This document shows positions 1 to 5,446 of a stretch of 5,586 nt of DNA, piece by piece. Source of the DNA: Candidatus Zhuqueibacterota bacterium (GTDB lineage Bacteria; Zhuqueibacterota; Zhuqueibacteria; Oceanimicrobiales; Oceanimicrobiaceae); NCBI GenBank assembly GCA_011775825.1, contig JAABYK010000508.1:15085-20670 (forward strand). The letters run 5' to 3'. How positions within the stretch are numbered: position 1 is the stretch's first letter; each line of letters begins with the position of its first letter. Position numbers and translations under genes: made by a program. The notes under the pieces were generated by a model that was not told the origin of the DNA, made no database searches, and was given only the letters and a program-made list of their open reading frames with translations.

Positions 1-7
1 AACTCAT

Positions 8-553
8 CTATTCATCCCAGTAATCTTCTAATTCGACTCCCAGGCCGTCTGCGAGGCGATTTACGAAATTGTAATAGCCGGTGATCTGATTAATATCCAG
101 AATGGCGGCATCGTCGAAATTGTAACCGCGCAAGTTCTCGACCTCGCGTTTGTCCATATTCCAGGGTTCTAGAGTGAGCTTGATGGCGTAATCCAGCATG
201 GCGCGATCTGCGTCAGAGATAGGCGCGTTGCGATAGTCTTGTTTCAACTGTTCGACCAACTCCTCATCTTTTGTCAACCGACGGAGACCCGCTCCGTGAT
301 GCACCACTCAGTAGTGACACCGGTTCACCGCGGAAACCACTACAGCGATCATTTCCCTTTGTATCCGACTCAGTTGCGATTTGCCGTACATCAGCGTTCG
401 GTAAAATTGATAGTGGCCCTCCAAAGACGGTGGATTCAAGCTGTGAATCTTCATGATGTTGTCCACAATTCCAGCGGGGGTCATGTGCTGCTCGTAAAAC
501 TCCTTTAGTGCGCCTTCTGCCTCGTCTTCTTTGAGCACTTTTATCCAGGCCAT
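8..553 (-). CDS. AhpD-like peroxidase-related selenoprotein (CxxU), read through an in-frame TGA
   Basis: Seen: two open segments in the same frame, 81 codons (553-311) and 99 codons (307-11), are separated by a single TGA at 310-308; the final stop is TAG at 10-8. Joined, they give a 181-residue protein of the carboxymuconolactone decarboxylase/AhpD fold, close to the peroxidase-related subfamily in length. Around the TGA it reads NRCHY-U-VVHHGAGLRRL, so the TGA takes the place of the second Cys of the CxxC motif. Glu67, Cys79, U82 and His86 keep the spacing of Glu118, Cys130, Cys133 and His137 of mycobacterial AhpD, in which Cys133 is the peroxide-attacking residue. Known: AhpD-like selenoproteins have been reported from marine metagenomes. 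Inferred: a cytosolic thiol/selenol peroxidase or disulfide reductase; substrate unknown. ATG at 553 has AAGGAT about 8 nt upstream. TGA is a normal stop for tex and TGG encodes Trp here, so recoding to Trp is unlikely. The alternative is a nonsense mutation or sequencing error in a TGC/TGT codon. Confidence 0.85.
281..297 (-). promoter_or_regulatory. Candidate bacterial SECIS hairpin after the TGA
   Basis: Reading the minus strand, ten nucleotides after the TGA (310-308) comes ACGGAG, then loop CGGGU, then CUCCGU. This is a perfect 6-bp stem (297-292 with 286-281) closing a 5-nt loop (291-287). The loop starts 17 nt after the TGA and has G as its second base, with GGU inside it. As I recall the bacterial SECIS consensus, the apical loop lies about 16-37 nt downstream of UGA and carries a G in its first two positions, so this fits. 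SelB would bind the loop and deliver Sec-tRNA. The element lies inside the coding sequence, as bacterial SECIS elements do. I see no clear lower stem and no E. coli-like bulged U. Confidence 0.65.
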
Positions 554-574
554 ACGTTTATCCTTTTTTCGAAA

Positions 575-603
575 TTTCTATTCAACTTAGTGCCACATTT
601 CAA
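575..603 (-). promoter_or_regulatory. Possible sigma-70-like promoter of the selenoprotein gene
   Basis: On the minus strand TTGAAA (603-598) and TAGAAA (580-575) are separated by exactly 17 nt. They match 5 of 6 and 4 of 6 positions of the consensus boxes. Transcription would start near 568, giving a short leader of about 15 nt with AAGGAT before the ATG at 553. The gene could therefore be expressed on its own and not only by read-through from the methyltransferase gene. The call is weak because the region is AT-rich. Confidence 0.35.
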
Positions 604-635
604 AATTAAGTATGAGATTCTTGGAAAAAATCCAA

Positions 636-675
636 CGTAGAGCGGGAAGCGGATTTCGGCGCTCCCCACCCTACG
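636..675 (-). terminator. Strong 16-bp hairpin between the two minus-strand genes (terminator or REP-like)
   Basis: The arms 636-651 and 660-675 pair over 16 bp around an 8-nt loop (652-659). Read as minus-strand RNA, all 16 pairs form, 13 Watson-Crick and 3 G-U. Read as plus-strand RNA, the same three positions become A-C mismatches. Downstream on the minus strand come TTGGA and then six T residues, so it could terminate the methyltransferase transcript, although the T tract starts 5 nt after the stem. The foot of the hairpin is GTAG, the tetranucleotide typical of REP sequences mobilised by RAYT proteins, so a REP-like dispersed repeat is the main alternative. No second complete copy is present in the window. 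Confidence 0.5.
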
Positions 676-772
676 CTTCACGCTAAACACCGACACATAG
701 TCGAGCTGCAACCCAGAGCTCAAACCCTACCGCTTAATCTGAAATGGAACACTTAGTTACTGTGGCAACCCG

Positions 773-1540
773 CTATTCAAATTTCTCAGCCACAAAAATC
801 ATCTCTCCGCTTTTGTAGTCGTAGGGCCTTCGATCGAAGTAGCCGTACACATCCTGCAACTGAAATCCGTTTTTTTCCAATCGCGCCTGCATTTCGTAGC
901 GAAAAATATAGCGCATGCTAAACGGCATAACCTTTCGACGAACCACGCCATCGTCTTCTAACTCCTCAAAATAACGTTCCACGTGCAGAAGCTGATTGGC
1001 GTGGTCGTAGCGAACGTGGTCCAAAATAGCAAAGTTGCGGCCGGTTTCCTCATTGTGTCTTTGCTCAACGCGCATGGTTGCCGTGTCCTGGGAGAGCAAC
1101 TGGTGTGAGGGTGCGAAAATGTCCACAATCAAGTGTCCCTTGCTTTGCAAATGTTGGTGAATTCGACGCAGGGCCTTATCTTGATCCGCAACGGTTAGCA
1201 GGTGCAGAAATGCCCGGAAAGGGACAATACACACTTTGAACGATCTTTTCAAAGCAAAGTCGCGCATATCTTGATGGAGTAATTGAACCCGGCCACGCGC
1301 GTCTGAACCAAAGTCTTGCAGCTTTTGCCTGGCAATGTTTAACATCGCCTCCGATTGGTCGATGCCACAGATTTCGATTCCGCTCTCAGCGATGGGGAAG
1401 AGAATCCGGCCGGTGCCGCAACCACACTCCAGCACGGGTCCGCCAAGTTCCTGCACCAGATTCACATAAAAAACAACATCGTCCTTGCGGTCGGAATACA
1501 TCGCATCGTAATAACTGGCTATTTGATCGAATTCAGCCAT
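773..1540 (-). CDS. Class I SAM-dependent methyltransferase
   Basis: A 255-residue protein with a Rossmann-type methyltransferase core. Motif I is seen as LECGCGTGRI (about residues 37-46), which binds the methionine part of SAM. Asp61 in GIDQSEAM sits at the end of strand 2, where the acidic residue contacts the ribose. QDMRDF (90-95) is the adenine-contacting motif, and VPFRAFLHLL (106-115) follows on the strand-4 side. The length is normal for a stand-alone member of this broad family, and the protein looks complete. There is no signal peptide or membrane segment, so it should be cytosolic. The acceptor substrate (small molecule, RNA or protein) cannot be read from the sequence. The ATG at 1540 is preceded by TTAAAGG a few bases upstream, and the stop is TAG. 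It is transcribed away from tex out of the shared AT-rich region 1541-1652, where TATAAA (1591-1586 on the minus strand) is a possible -10 box. The selenoprotein gene lies 219 bp downstream on the same strand, but the hairpin at 636-675 argues against tight co-expression. Confidence 0.85.
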   Translation of the reverse strand: MAEFDQIASYYDAMYSDRKDDVVFYVNLVQELGGPVLECGCGTGRILFPIAESGIEICGIDQSEAMLNIARQKLQDFGSDARGRVQLLHQDMRDFALKRSFKVCIVPFRAFLHLLTVADQDKALRRIHQHLQSKGHLIVDIFAPSHQLLSQDTATMRVEQRHNEETGRNFAILDHVRYDHANQLLHVERYFEELEDDGVVRRKVMPFSMRYIFRYEMQARLEKNGFQLQDVYGYFDRRPYDYKSGEMIFVAEKFE

Positions 1541-1581
1541 CGGCCTTTAAAACTTGCTTTTTTTGTGAATATTCGTAATTT

Positions 1582-1625
1582 TTGTTTTATATCGAGAAAA
1601 AATATACAATATAATTTGTACAAAT
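1582..1625 (+). promoter_or_regulatory. tex: Promoter region of tex with a 12-bp palindrome
   Basis: Two overlapping -10 candidates are visible. TACAAT (1605-1610) lies 17 nt after a poor -35, TTGTTT (1582-1587), and a perfect TATAAT lies at 1610-1615. ATTTGTACAAAT (1614-1625) is a perfect 12-bp palindrome overlapping the second -10 box and the expected start point, a plausible operator position. The whole divergent interval 1541-1652 is very AT-rich, so chance matches are expected and the exact promoter is uncertain. Confidence 0.4.
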
Positions 1626-1638
1626 CAAATCAATTTTC

Positions 1639-1644
1639 AGGAGA
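1639..1644 (+). promoter_or_regulatory. tex: Shine-Dalgarno that fixes the TTG start of tex
   Basis: AGGAGA lies 8 nt before TTG at 1653, an ideal distance. No ATG or GTG in this frame offers a better start near the conserved N-terminal sequence ERFYELIAGE, so the rare TTG start is well supported. Confidence 0.75.
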
Positions 1645-1652
1645 CAGCCGAG

Positions 1653-3815
1653 TTGCAAGAAGAACGTTTTTATGAGTTAATCGCCGGCGAGACAAACCTC
1701 CAACCCCGGCAGGTTCAGCAAACGGTTGAACTGCTCGATGCCGGAAATACGGTTCCTTTTATTGCCCGCTATCGGAAAGAAGTGACCGGCGGCTTGAACG
1801 AGGAGCAAATCCGGTTGGTAGAAGATCGGATCCGGTACTTGCGCAACCTGGAAGAACGCAAGGCCACGGTTTTGGAATCCATCGAAAGTCAGGGCAAGCT
1901 CACCCCTGAACTCAAAGAGAAAATTGAGAAGGCCACCCGGTTGCAGGAAGTGGAAGACCTCTACTTGCCGTACCGACCCAAAAAACGAACCCGCGCCACG
2001 GTGGCCAAAGAAAAAGGCCTTGAACCTCTGGCAGAGTTGATGCTCGCTCAAGAATTGCAGGAGGGCACACCAGAGGCGGTGGCTCAGCCTTATGTGAACC
2101 CTGAAAAAGAGGTCAACACGGTCGAAGACGCCCTGGCCGGAGCTCGCGACATCATTGCTGAGATTGTTTCGGAAGATGCCGAGGTGCGAAAGGACATCCG
2201 GCGATTTTCGTATCACACCGGTCTTTTGACTTCAAAAGCCAGGGGCGACAAAGACCTGTCGGTGTATGAAATGTACGCCGATTACAAAGAGCTGGTAAAA
2301 CGCATTCCACCCCACCGCATTTTGGCCATCAATCGTGGCGAACGCGAAGGGGTTTTGCGGGTCGGTCTCGAGGTCGAGATAGAGGACGTCCGGAGAAAAT
2401 TACAACAAAAATATTTGAAAAATCCAAAGTCGATTTTTGTGGAGCAGATCAAAGAGGTCCTGGCCGACAGCTATCAACGTTTGATCGCACCGGCCATCGA
2501 ACGAGACATTCGCAATCAGATCACGGAGAAAGCGGACGAGCATGCCATTCAAGTGTTTGCTCAAAACGTCAAGAATCTGCTGCTGGCGCCCCCGGTGCAC
2601 GACAAAATCATCATGGGCATTGACCCCGGTTATCGCACCGGCTGCAAAGTAGCGGTTATCGACCAAACGGGCAAGTATTTGGAGGGACGCACCATCTATC
2701 CGCATGAACCAAAGAAACGGTGGGACTACGCCAGGGCGCAACTGAAGGAATTGGTCGAAAAGCATCATGTCGACGTCATCGCCATCGGCAATGGCACCGC
2801 ATCGCGCGAGACCGAACAGCTCGTGGCCGAACTCATCGGTGAGCTTGAAAGAGAGGTGTATTACGTCATCGTGAGCGAGGCTGGCGCCTCGGTCTATTCG
2901 GCCTCTGAGGTGGCCAAAGAAGAGTTTCCCGATTTGTCTGCCGACATGCGCGGCAACATTTCCATTGCCAGGCGTCTGATGGATCCCCTGTCCGAACTCG
3001 TGAAAATCGATCCCAAGTCCATCGGTGTGGGCTTGTATCAACATGATGTCAACCAAAATCGACTGGCCGAATCTCTGGATCGCGTGGTCGAGTCCGCGGT
3101 CAATTATGTGGGGGTGGATTTGAACACCGCTTCGAAGTCGTTGCTGAAATACGTTGCCGGGATTAACAATCGCATCGCAGAAAACATCGTGAAGTACCGG
3201 GAAGCGCACGGTCGCTTTAAGACTCGGCAGGAGCTGAACGAGGTGAAAGGACTCGGCGAGATGGCGTTCACCCAAGCCGCCGGATTTCTGCGCATCTCCG
3301 ATGGGGACATCTTCTTCGACTCCACGGCTGTGCACCCGGAATCCTACCCGGCGGCCGAGACGCTTTTGAAGCGTTTCAACTTGGACGCTCAGGACATCAA
3401 AGGCAATGGACAGATTCTGCGGCATAAGATCCAGGAGTCTGAGATTCAAATAAGTGATCTGGCCAGAGAGTGCGGCGTTGGCATCCCGACGCTGGAAGAC
3501 ATCATTTCCAGTCTGGAAAAGCCTAATCGCGACCCGCGCGATGAAATGCCCAAACCCATCTTCCGCAGCGATATCTTGAAAATGGAGGACCTAAAAGAGG
3601 GCATGATTTTGAAGGGCACGGTGCGAAACGTGGTTGATTTTGGCGCATTTGTGGATATTGGCGTCAAAATGGACGGCCTGCTTCACAAAAGCCAGATGTC
3701 GAACAAGTTTGTCAAAAATCCCCTGGACCTGTTTTCCGTCGGCGATGTCATCGATGTAAAAATCCTGAACGTCGATGCCGAGCGCGGCAGGATCGGGCTG
3801 AGTGTGATGATGTGA
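1653..3815 (+). CDS. tex: Tex family RNA-binding transcription accessory protein
   Basis: A complete 720-residue Tex protein, slightly short of the usual 720-780 but with all domains. The N-terminal Tex helical region includes the signature VPFIARYRKEVTGGL (about residues 34-48) and a YLPYRPKKRTRA segment near 104-115. A YqgF/RuvC-like domain starts at about 321 with MGIDPGYRTGCKVAVID and includes IAIGNGTASRETE. A helix-hairpin-helix region spans about 485-560 (NTASKSLLKYVAGIN, LNEVKGLGEMAF). A C-terminal S1 RNA-binding domain spans about 644-720 (GTVRNVVDFGAFVDIGVKMDGLLH). Known for the family: Tex binds RNA, associates with the transcription/elongation machinery, and affects toxin or stress gene expression in some species; it is cytosolic and widely conserved. 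The start is TTG with a good Shine-Dalgarno, and the stop is TGA. It stands alone, divergent from the methyltransferase gene, with 430 bp of non-coding DNA behind it. I see no truncation or frameshift. Confidence 0.97.
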   Translation: MQEERFYELIAGETNLQPRQVQQTVELLDAGNTVPFIARYRKEVTGGLNEEQIRLVEDRIRYLRNLEERKATVLESIESQGKLTPELKEKIEKATRLQEVEDLYLPYRPKKRTRATVAKEKGLEPLAELMLAQELQEGTPEAVAQPYVNPEKEVNTVEDALAGARDIIAEIVSEDAEVRKDIRRFSYHTGLLTSKARGDKDLSVYEMYADYKELVKRIPPHRILAINRGEREGVLRVGLEVEIEDVRRKLQQKYLKNPKSIFVEQIKEVLADSYQRLIAPAIERDIRNQITEKADEHAIQVFAQNVKNLLLAPPVHDKIIMGIDPGYRTGCKVAVIDQTGKYLEGRTIYPHEPKKRWDYARAQLKELVEKHHVDVIAIGNGTASRETEQLVAELIGELEREVYYVIVSEAGASVYSASEVAKEEFPDLSADMRGNISIARRLMDPLSELVKIDPKSIGVGLYQHDVNQNRLAESLDRVVESAVNYVGVDLNTASKSLLKYVAGINNRIAENIVKYREAHGRFKTRQELNEVKGLGEMAFTQAAGFLRISDGDIFFDSTAVHPESYPAAETLLKRFNLDAQDIKGNGQILRHKIQESEIQISDLARECGVGIPTLEDIISSLEKPNRDPRDEMPKPIFRSDILKMEDLKEGMILKGTVRNVVDFGAFVDIGVKMDGLLHKSQMSNKFVKNPLDLFSVGDVIDVKILNVDAERGRIGLSVMM

Positions 3816-3908
3816 TCCCTGGCGTTAACCTGCCTGTAAATCATCGATATTGAATATGGAATTGTTCATACGGTAAGTTCCGAGGTCAGGTGAGTTACGA
3901 TGAGGTCT

Positions 3909-4020
3909 GTCATTTCGAATCTGATTTTCTTCCTTAAGAATAGAATTAATAAAGTGAAGAAAATCAGGTGAGAAATCTGGTATTGTGCAGTTTCAGCTTT
4001 CTCACTGCGTTCGAAATCAC
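3909..4020. repeat. Imperfect inverted-repeat element foldable into a three-way junction
   Basis: The outer arms ATTTCGAA (3912-3919) and TTCGAAAT (4010-4017) pair over 8 bp, plus two more pairs beyond one C-C mismatch (3909-3910 with 4019-4020). They enclose two adjacent hairpins. The first has a perfect 12-bp stem, CTGATTTTCTTC (3921-3932) with GAAGAAAATCAG (3956-3967), around a 23-nt loop. The second has an 8-bp stem, GTGAGAAA (3968-3975) with TTTCTCAC (3998-4005), extended by three pairs after one mismatch. Only 1 and 4 unpaired bases remain at the junction. The motif resembles abundant dispersed repeats (ATTTCGAACGCAGTGAGAAA type) that I associate with FCB-group genomes. It is probably a non-autonomous, MITE-like or REP-like element and carries no gene. 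Confidence 0.6.
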
Positions 4021-4025
4021 CACAC

Positions 4026-4070
4026 AAACCCTCACTGTATTCTGAGGTACCCGAGGTTTAGATTTTTCTT
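4026..4070 (+). terminator. Possible intrinsic terminator for rightward transcription
   Basis: AAACCCTC (4026-4033) can pair with GAGGTTT (4053-4059) over 7 bp with one bulged C. The tract ATTTTTCTT (4062-4070) follows 2 nt after the stem. The loop is long (19 nt), and an alternative CCTCA/TGAGG stem (4030-4034 with 4043-4047) competes with it. It lies about 210 bp behind the tex stop, so it could end a long tex transcript or insulate the integron region. Confidence 0.35.
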
Positions 4071-4097
4071 GACATTTAAGACGATTTTATTTACCAT
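4069..4097 (+). promoter_or_regulatory. Sigma-70-like promoter upstream of the integrase remnant
   Basis: A perfect TTGACA (4069-4074) is followed after exactly 17 nt by TACCAT (4092-4097, 4 of 6 consensus positions). Transcription would begin near 4104 and run through a leader of about 140 nt into the integrase remnant and possibly on into the 2H gene. It overlaps the T tract of the putative terminator. Confidence 0.5.
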
Positions 4098-4245
4098 TTG
4101 CAAGATTAACTCCACCACGCCCCGATCTCCCAACCGACTCTGGCCGTGAATTCGCTAACGACAGGGGGCTCTGGTTCCGAAGCCGAGACGTTACTATTTG
4201 ACATAGCTAAGTTGCCTTAATCCTTTATAATATAGGGCAGCAGCA

Positions 4246-4815
4246 ATGCGCGATTCTACGACAACTCCACCTAAAGTGAAACTGCTGGATCAGGTGCGGA
4301 ACGTCATTCGCACCAAACACTACAGCATCCTTACCGAGGAAGCCTACGTGCAATGGGTCAAGCGCTTTGTCCTCTTTCACAACAAACGGCACCCCGTGGA
4401 GATGGGGGAAGCGGAGATCAATGCATTTTTGACCCATCTGGCCGTACGCAGAAACGTTGCCTCGTCTACCCAAAACCAGGCTCTGTGTGCCCTTCTGTTT
4501 CTGTATAAGGAAGTCCTCCAAAAGAAAATCGGTTCCCTTGACGATCTCATCTGGGCAAAGCGGCCAAAACGTCTGCCGGTCGTCTTCACGCGCGATGAAG
4601 TCAAAGCCGTTCTGAATTCTTTTGCTGGTGTGAAATGGATCATCGGACAGTTGCTTTACGGGGCCGGTCTGCGTTATTTGGAAGCACTTCGGTTGCACGT
4701 TCAGGACCTCGACTTCAACTATAATCAGATAACCGTTCGGGATGCTAAAGGGAGTAAATGCCTAACTTGTGCATTCAGTCAGACTGAAACCGCCAAATCT
4801 TCTTCAAAGTTCTGA
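4246..4815 (+). pseudogene. intI: Truncated integron integrase (IntI-type tyrosine recombinase)
   Basis: The first 171 residues match the integron integrase pattern: LLDQVRNVIRTKHYS, YVQWVKRFVLFHNKRHP, EMGEAEINAFLTHLAV, STQNQALCALLFLYKEVL and AKRPKRLPVVFTRDEV. This covers the SAM-like core-binding domain and the start of the catalytic domain. The first catalytic Arg is seen in YGAGLRYLEALRL (Arg143) and the beta-hairpin Lys in RDAKGSK (Lys168). Homology stops at Lys171 (codon 4756-4758), after which 18 unrelated residues lead to TGA. IntI proteins are usually about 320-340 residues, so the IntI-specific insertion and the His-x-x-Arg, second His and Tyr nucleophile are missing. The protein cannot be an active recombinase, though a folded N-terminal DNA-binding fragment is conceivable. 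AGGG lies about 9 nt before the ATG. The break coincides with the start of the attC-like site, so it was probably caused by recombination or deletion at the array. Confidence 0.9.
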
Positions 4816-4885
4816 GGTGAATATGGGTGTACGATGCGTTTTCAATATCTTATGCGGTTTCAACTGATGACGCCGTTGTTATGGC
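4760..4885 (+). other. attC-like integron recombination site
   Basis: The architecture matches an attC of 126 bp. The R'' box is a canonical GCCTAAC (4760-4766), followed by an 8-nt unpaired spacer. The left stem arm (4775-4793) pairs with the right arm (4854-4870), then comes a 7-nt spacer and the R' box GTTATGGC (4878-4885). The stem pairs are TCA with TGA (4775-4777/4868-4870), TCAG with CTGA (4779-4782/4864-4867) and TGAAACCGC with GCGGTTTCA (4785-4793/4854-4862). G4778 and A4783 are extra bases on the left arm only, as extrahelical bases are in known attC hairpins. The loop is 60 nt. The R' box carries one extra T compared with GTTAGGC and so departs from GTTRRRY; the site may be degenerate. 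Its place between an intI remnant and a small cassette-like gene supports the call. Confidence 0.6.
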
Positions 4886-4910
4886 TACTGAACCAAATAC
4901 TAAAAAGTGA
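4881..4910 (+). CDS. Possible 9-codon leader ORF overlapping the 2H gene start
   Basis: ATG at 4881, inside the R' box of the attC-like site, opens a nine-codon frame (MATEPNTKK). Its TGA (4908-4910) overlaps the ATG (4910-4912) of the next gene as TGATG, the arrangement used for translational coupling. It has no visible Shine-Dalgarno of its own, so this may be coincidence. A short ORF in attI1 is known to help translation of cassettes that lack a ribosome binding site, which makes the arrangement worth recording. Confidence 0.2.
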   Translation: MATEPNTKK

Positions 4911-5446
4911 TGGCCCTTGCTGTCGTAAATTACCCGGTTTTCTCCGACGAGGAGTTTGACTGGATTCAGTCGGTCCGACGTGAGCACGACTCGTTCTTTG
5001 TCGACCTCATCGGTCCGCATTTCCCACTCGTTTTTCCCACGGATGGTGTCAGTGAGTCGACACTCATCGAGCATGTGCGTCGGCATATTTCCTTGTCTTA
5101 CTCCTTCGAGGTCGTTTTCCGGTGTGCAATCCTCGGTGATCCTGATTTTCTGGACCACGCACATGCATTTCTGACGCCTGATGAGGGATTCAGCGACATC
5201 GTGCGACTTCATGACCGCCTATACACGGGACCGCTTGCCAATGAGCTGCGTTTGGACCTCCCGTTCATTCCGCATGTGGGTATCGCTAACACGCCGAGGC
5301 CAGAGGATTGCAAAATCATTGCGGATGAACTGAACGCCCGGAACTTCGAGATTCGGGGACGTGTGGAAACGCTTGACGTCATTGGATACGATGGAGAAGC
5401 GCTCTGGACTATCAAGCAGTTCTCTATGCCGCCAAAAAACAATTAG
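4910..5446 (+). CDS. 2'-5' RNA ligase-like (2H phosphoesterase superfamily) cassette protein
   Basis: A 178-residue protein. Its N-terminus MALAVVNYPVFSDEEF, its length and its two His motifs fit the 2'-5' RNA ligase/2H phosphoesterase family, whose members act on 2',3'-cyclic or 2'-5' phosphodiester bonds in RNA or nucleotides. The first motif is PHFPLVFP (His37) and the second FIPHVGIAN (His122), 85 residues apart. In the classic motif H-x-T/S the third residue is Thr or Ser. Here it is Pro39 and Gly124, so both His remain but neither hydroxyl does, and activity is uncertain. The conserved block PDEGFSDIVRLHDRLYTG lies near residues 90-107. It is cytosolic, with no signal peptide. I chose ATG 4910 over GTG 4907 because the family N-terminus begins there. 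No good Shine-Dalgarno is visible. Position just behind an attC-like R' box and compact size suggest a gene cassette, but no attC follows it. Substrate and role are unknown. Confidence 0.75.
   Translation: MALAVVNYPVFSDEEFDWIQSVRREHDSFFVDLIGPHFPLVFPTDGVSESTLIEHVRRHISLSYSFEVVFRCAILGDPDFLDHAHAFLTPDEGFSDIVRLHDRLYTGPLANELRLDLPFIPHVGIANTPRPEDCKIIADELNARNFEIRGRVETLDVIGYDGEALWTIKQFSMPPKNN

Larger units (their letters stand above)
3816..4245. other. Gene-free interval between tex and the integron remnant
   Basis: These 430 bp have no credible coding frame. They contain, in order: about 90 bp without clear structure; the inverted-repeat element at 3909-4020; a possible terminator at 4026-4070; a sigma-70-like promoter at 4069-4097; and about 150 bp leading to the integrase start. 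TCAGGTGAG occurs twice as a direct repeat (3886-3894 and 3964-3972). TTGACA at 4198-4203 and TATAAT at 4226-4231 also occur, but 22 nt apart, too far for a normal promoter. I looked for an attI-type core (GTTRRRY) or a LexA box and found none convincing. Confidence 0.6.

Noticed and set aside
8..307. A separate 99-residue protein starting at GTG 307
   Set aside because: It begins inside the catalytic motif of a conserved domain, in frame with the segment before the TGA, so it is the second half of one selenoprotein.
308..310. TGA read as tryptophan or glycine by an alternative code
   Set aside because: tex ends with TGA and Trp is written TGG in several genes here. The homologous position is Cys, not Trp or Gly.
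541..723. 60-codon minus-strand frame between the methyltransferase and selenoprotein genes
   Set aside because: It spans the 636-675 hairpin, overlaps the selenoprotein start, has no ribosome binding site that I can see, and encodes no recognisable sequence.
2400..3449. Long open frame (349 codons) antisense to tex
   Set aside because: It lies wholly inside a well-conserved gene, its translation shows no recognisable domain, and it is a by-product of tex codon usage.
4198..4231. TTGACA and TATAAT just before the integrase start taken as a promoter
   Set aside because: The spacer is 22 nt, far from 17, and the start point would leave almost no leader. The pair at 4069-4097 has ideal spacing.
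4100..4245. attI site or LexA box upstream of the integrase remnant
   Set aside because: Partial GTTRRRY-like cores occur (for example GTTACTA at 4190-4196) but none fits the consensus, and no CTGT-N8-ACAG box is visible.
4850..5212. 120-codon minus-strand frame opposite the 2H gene
   Set aside because: It is opposite a recognisable family protein and shows no motifs of its own. It is also not the missing part of the IS110 transposase.
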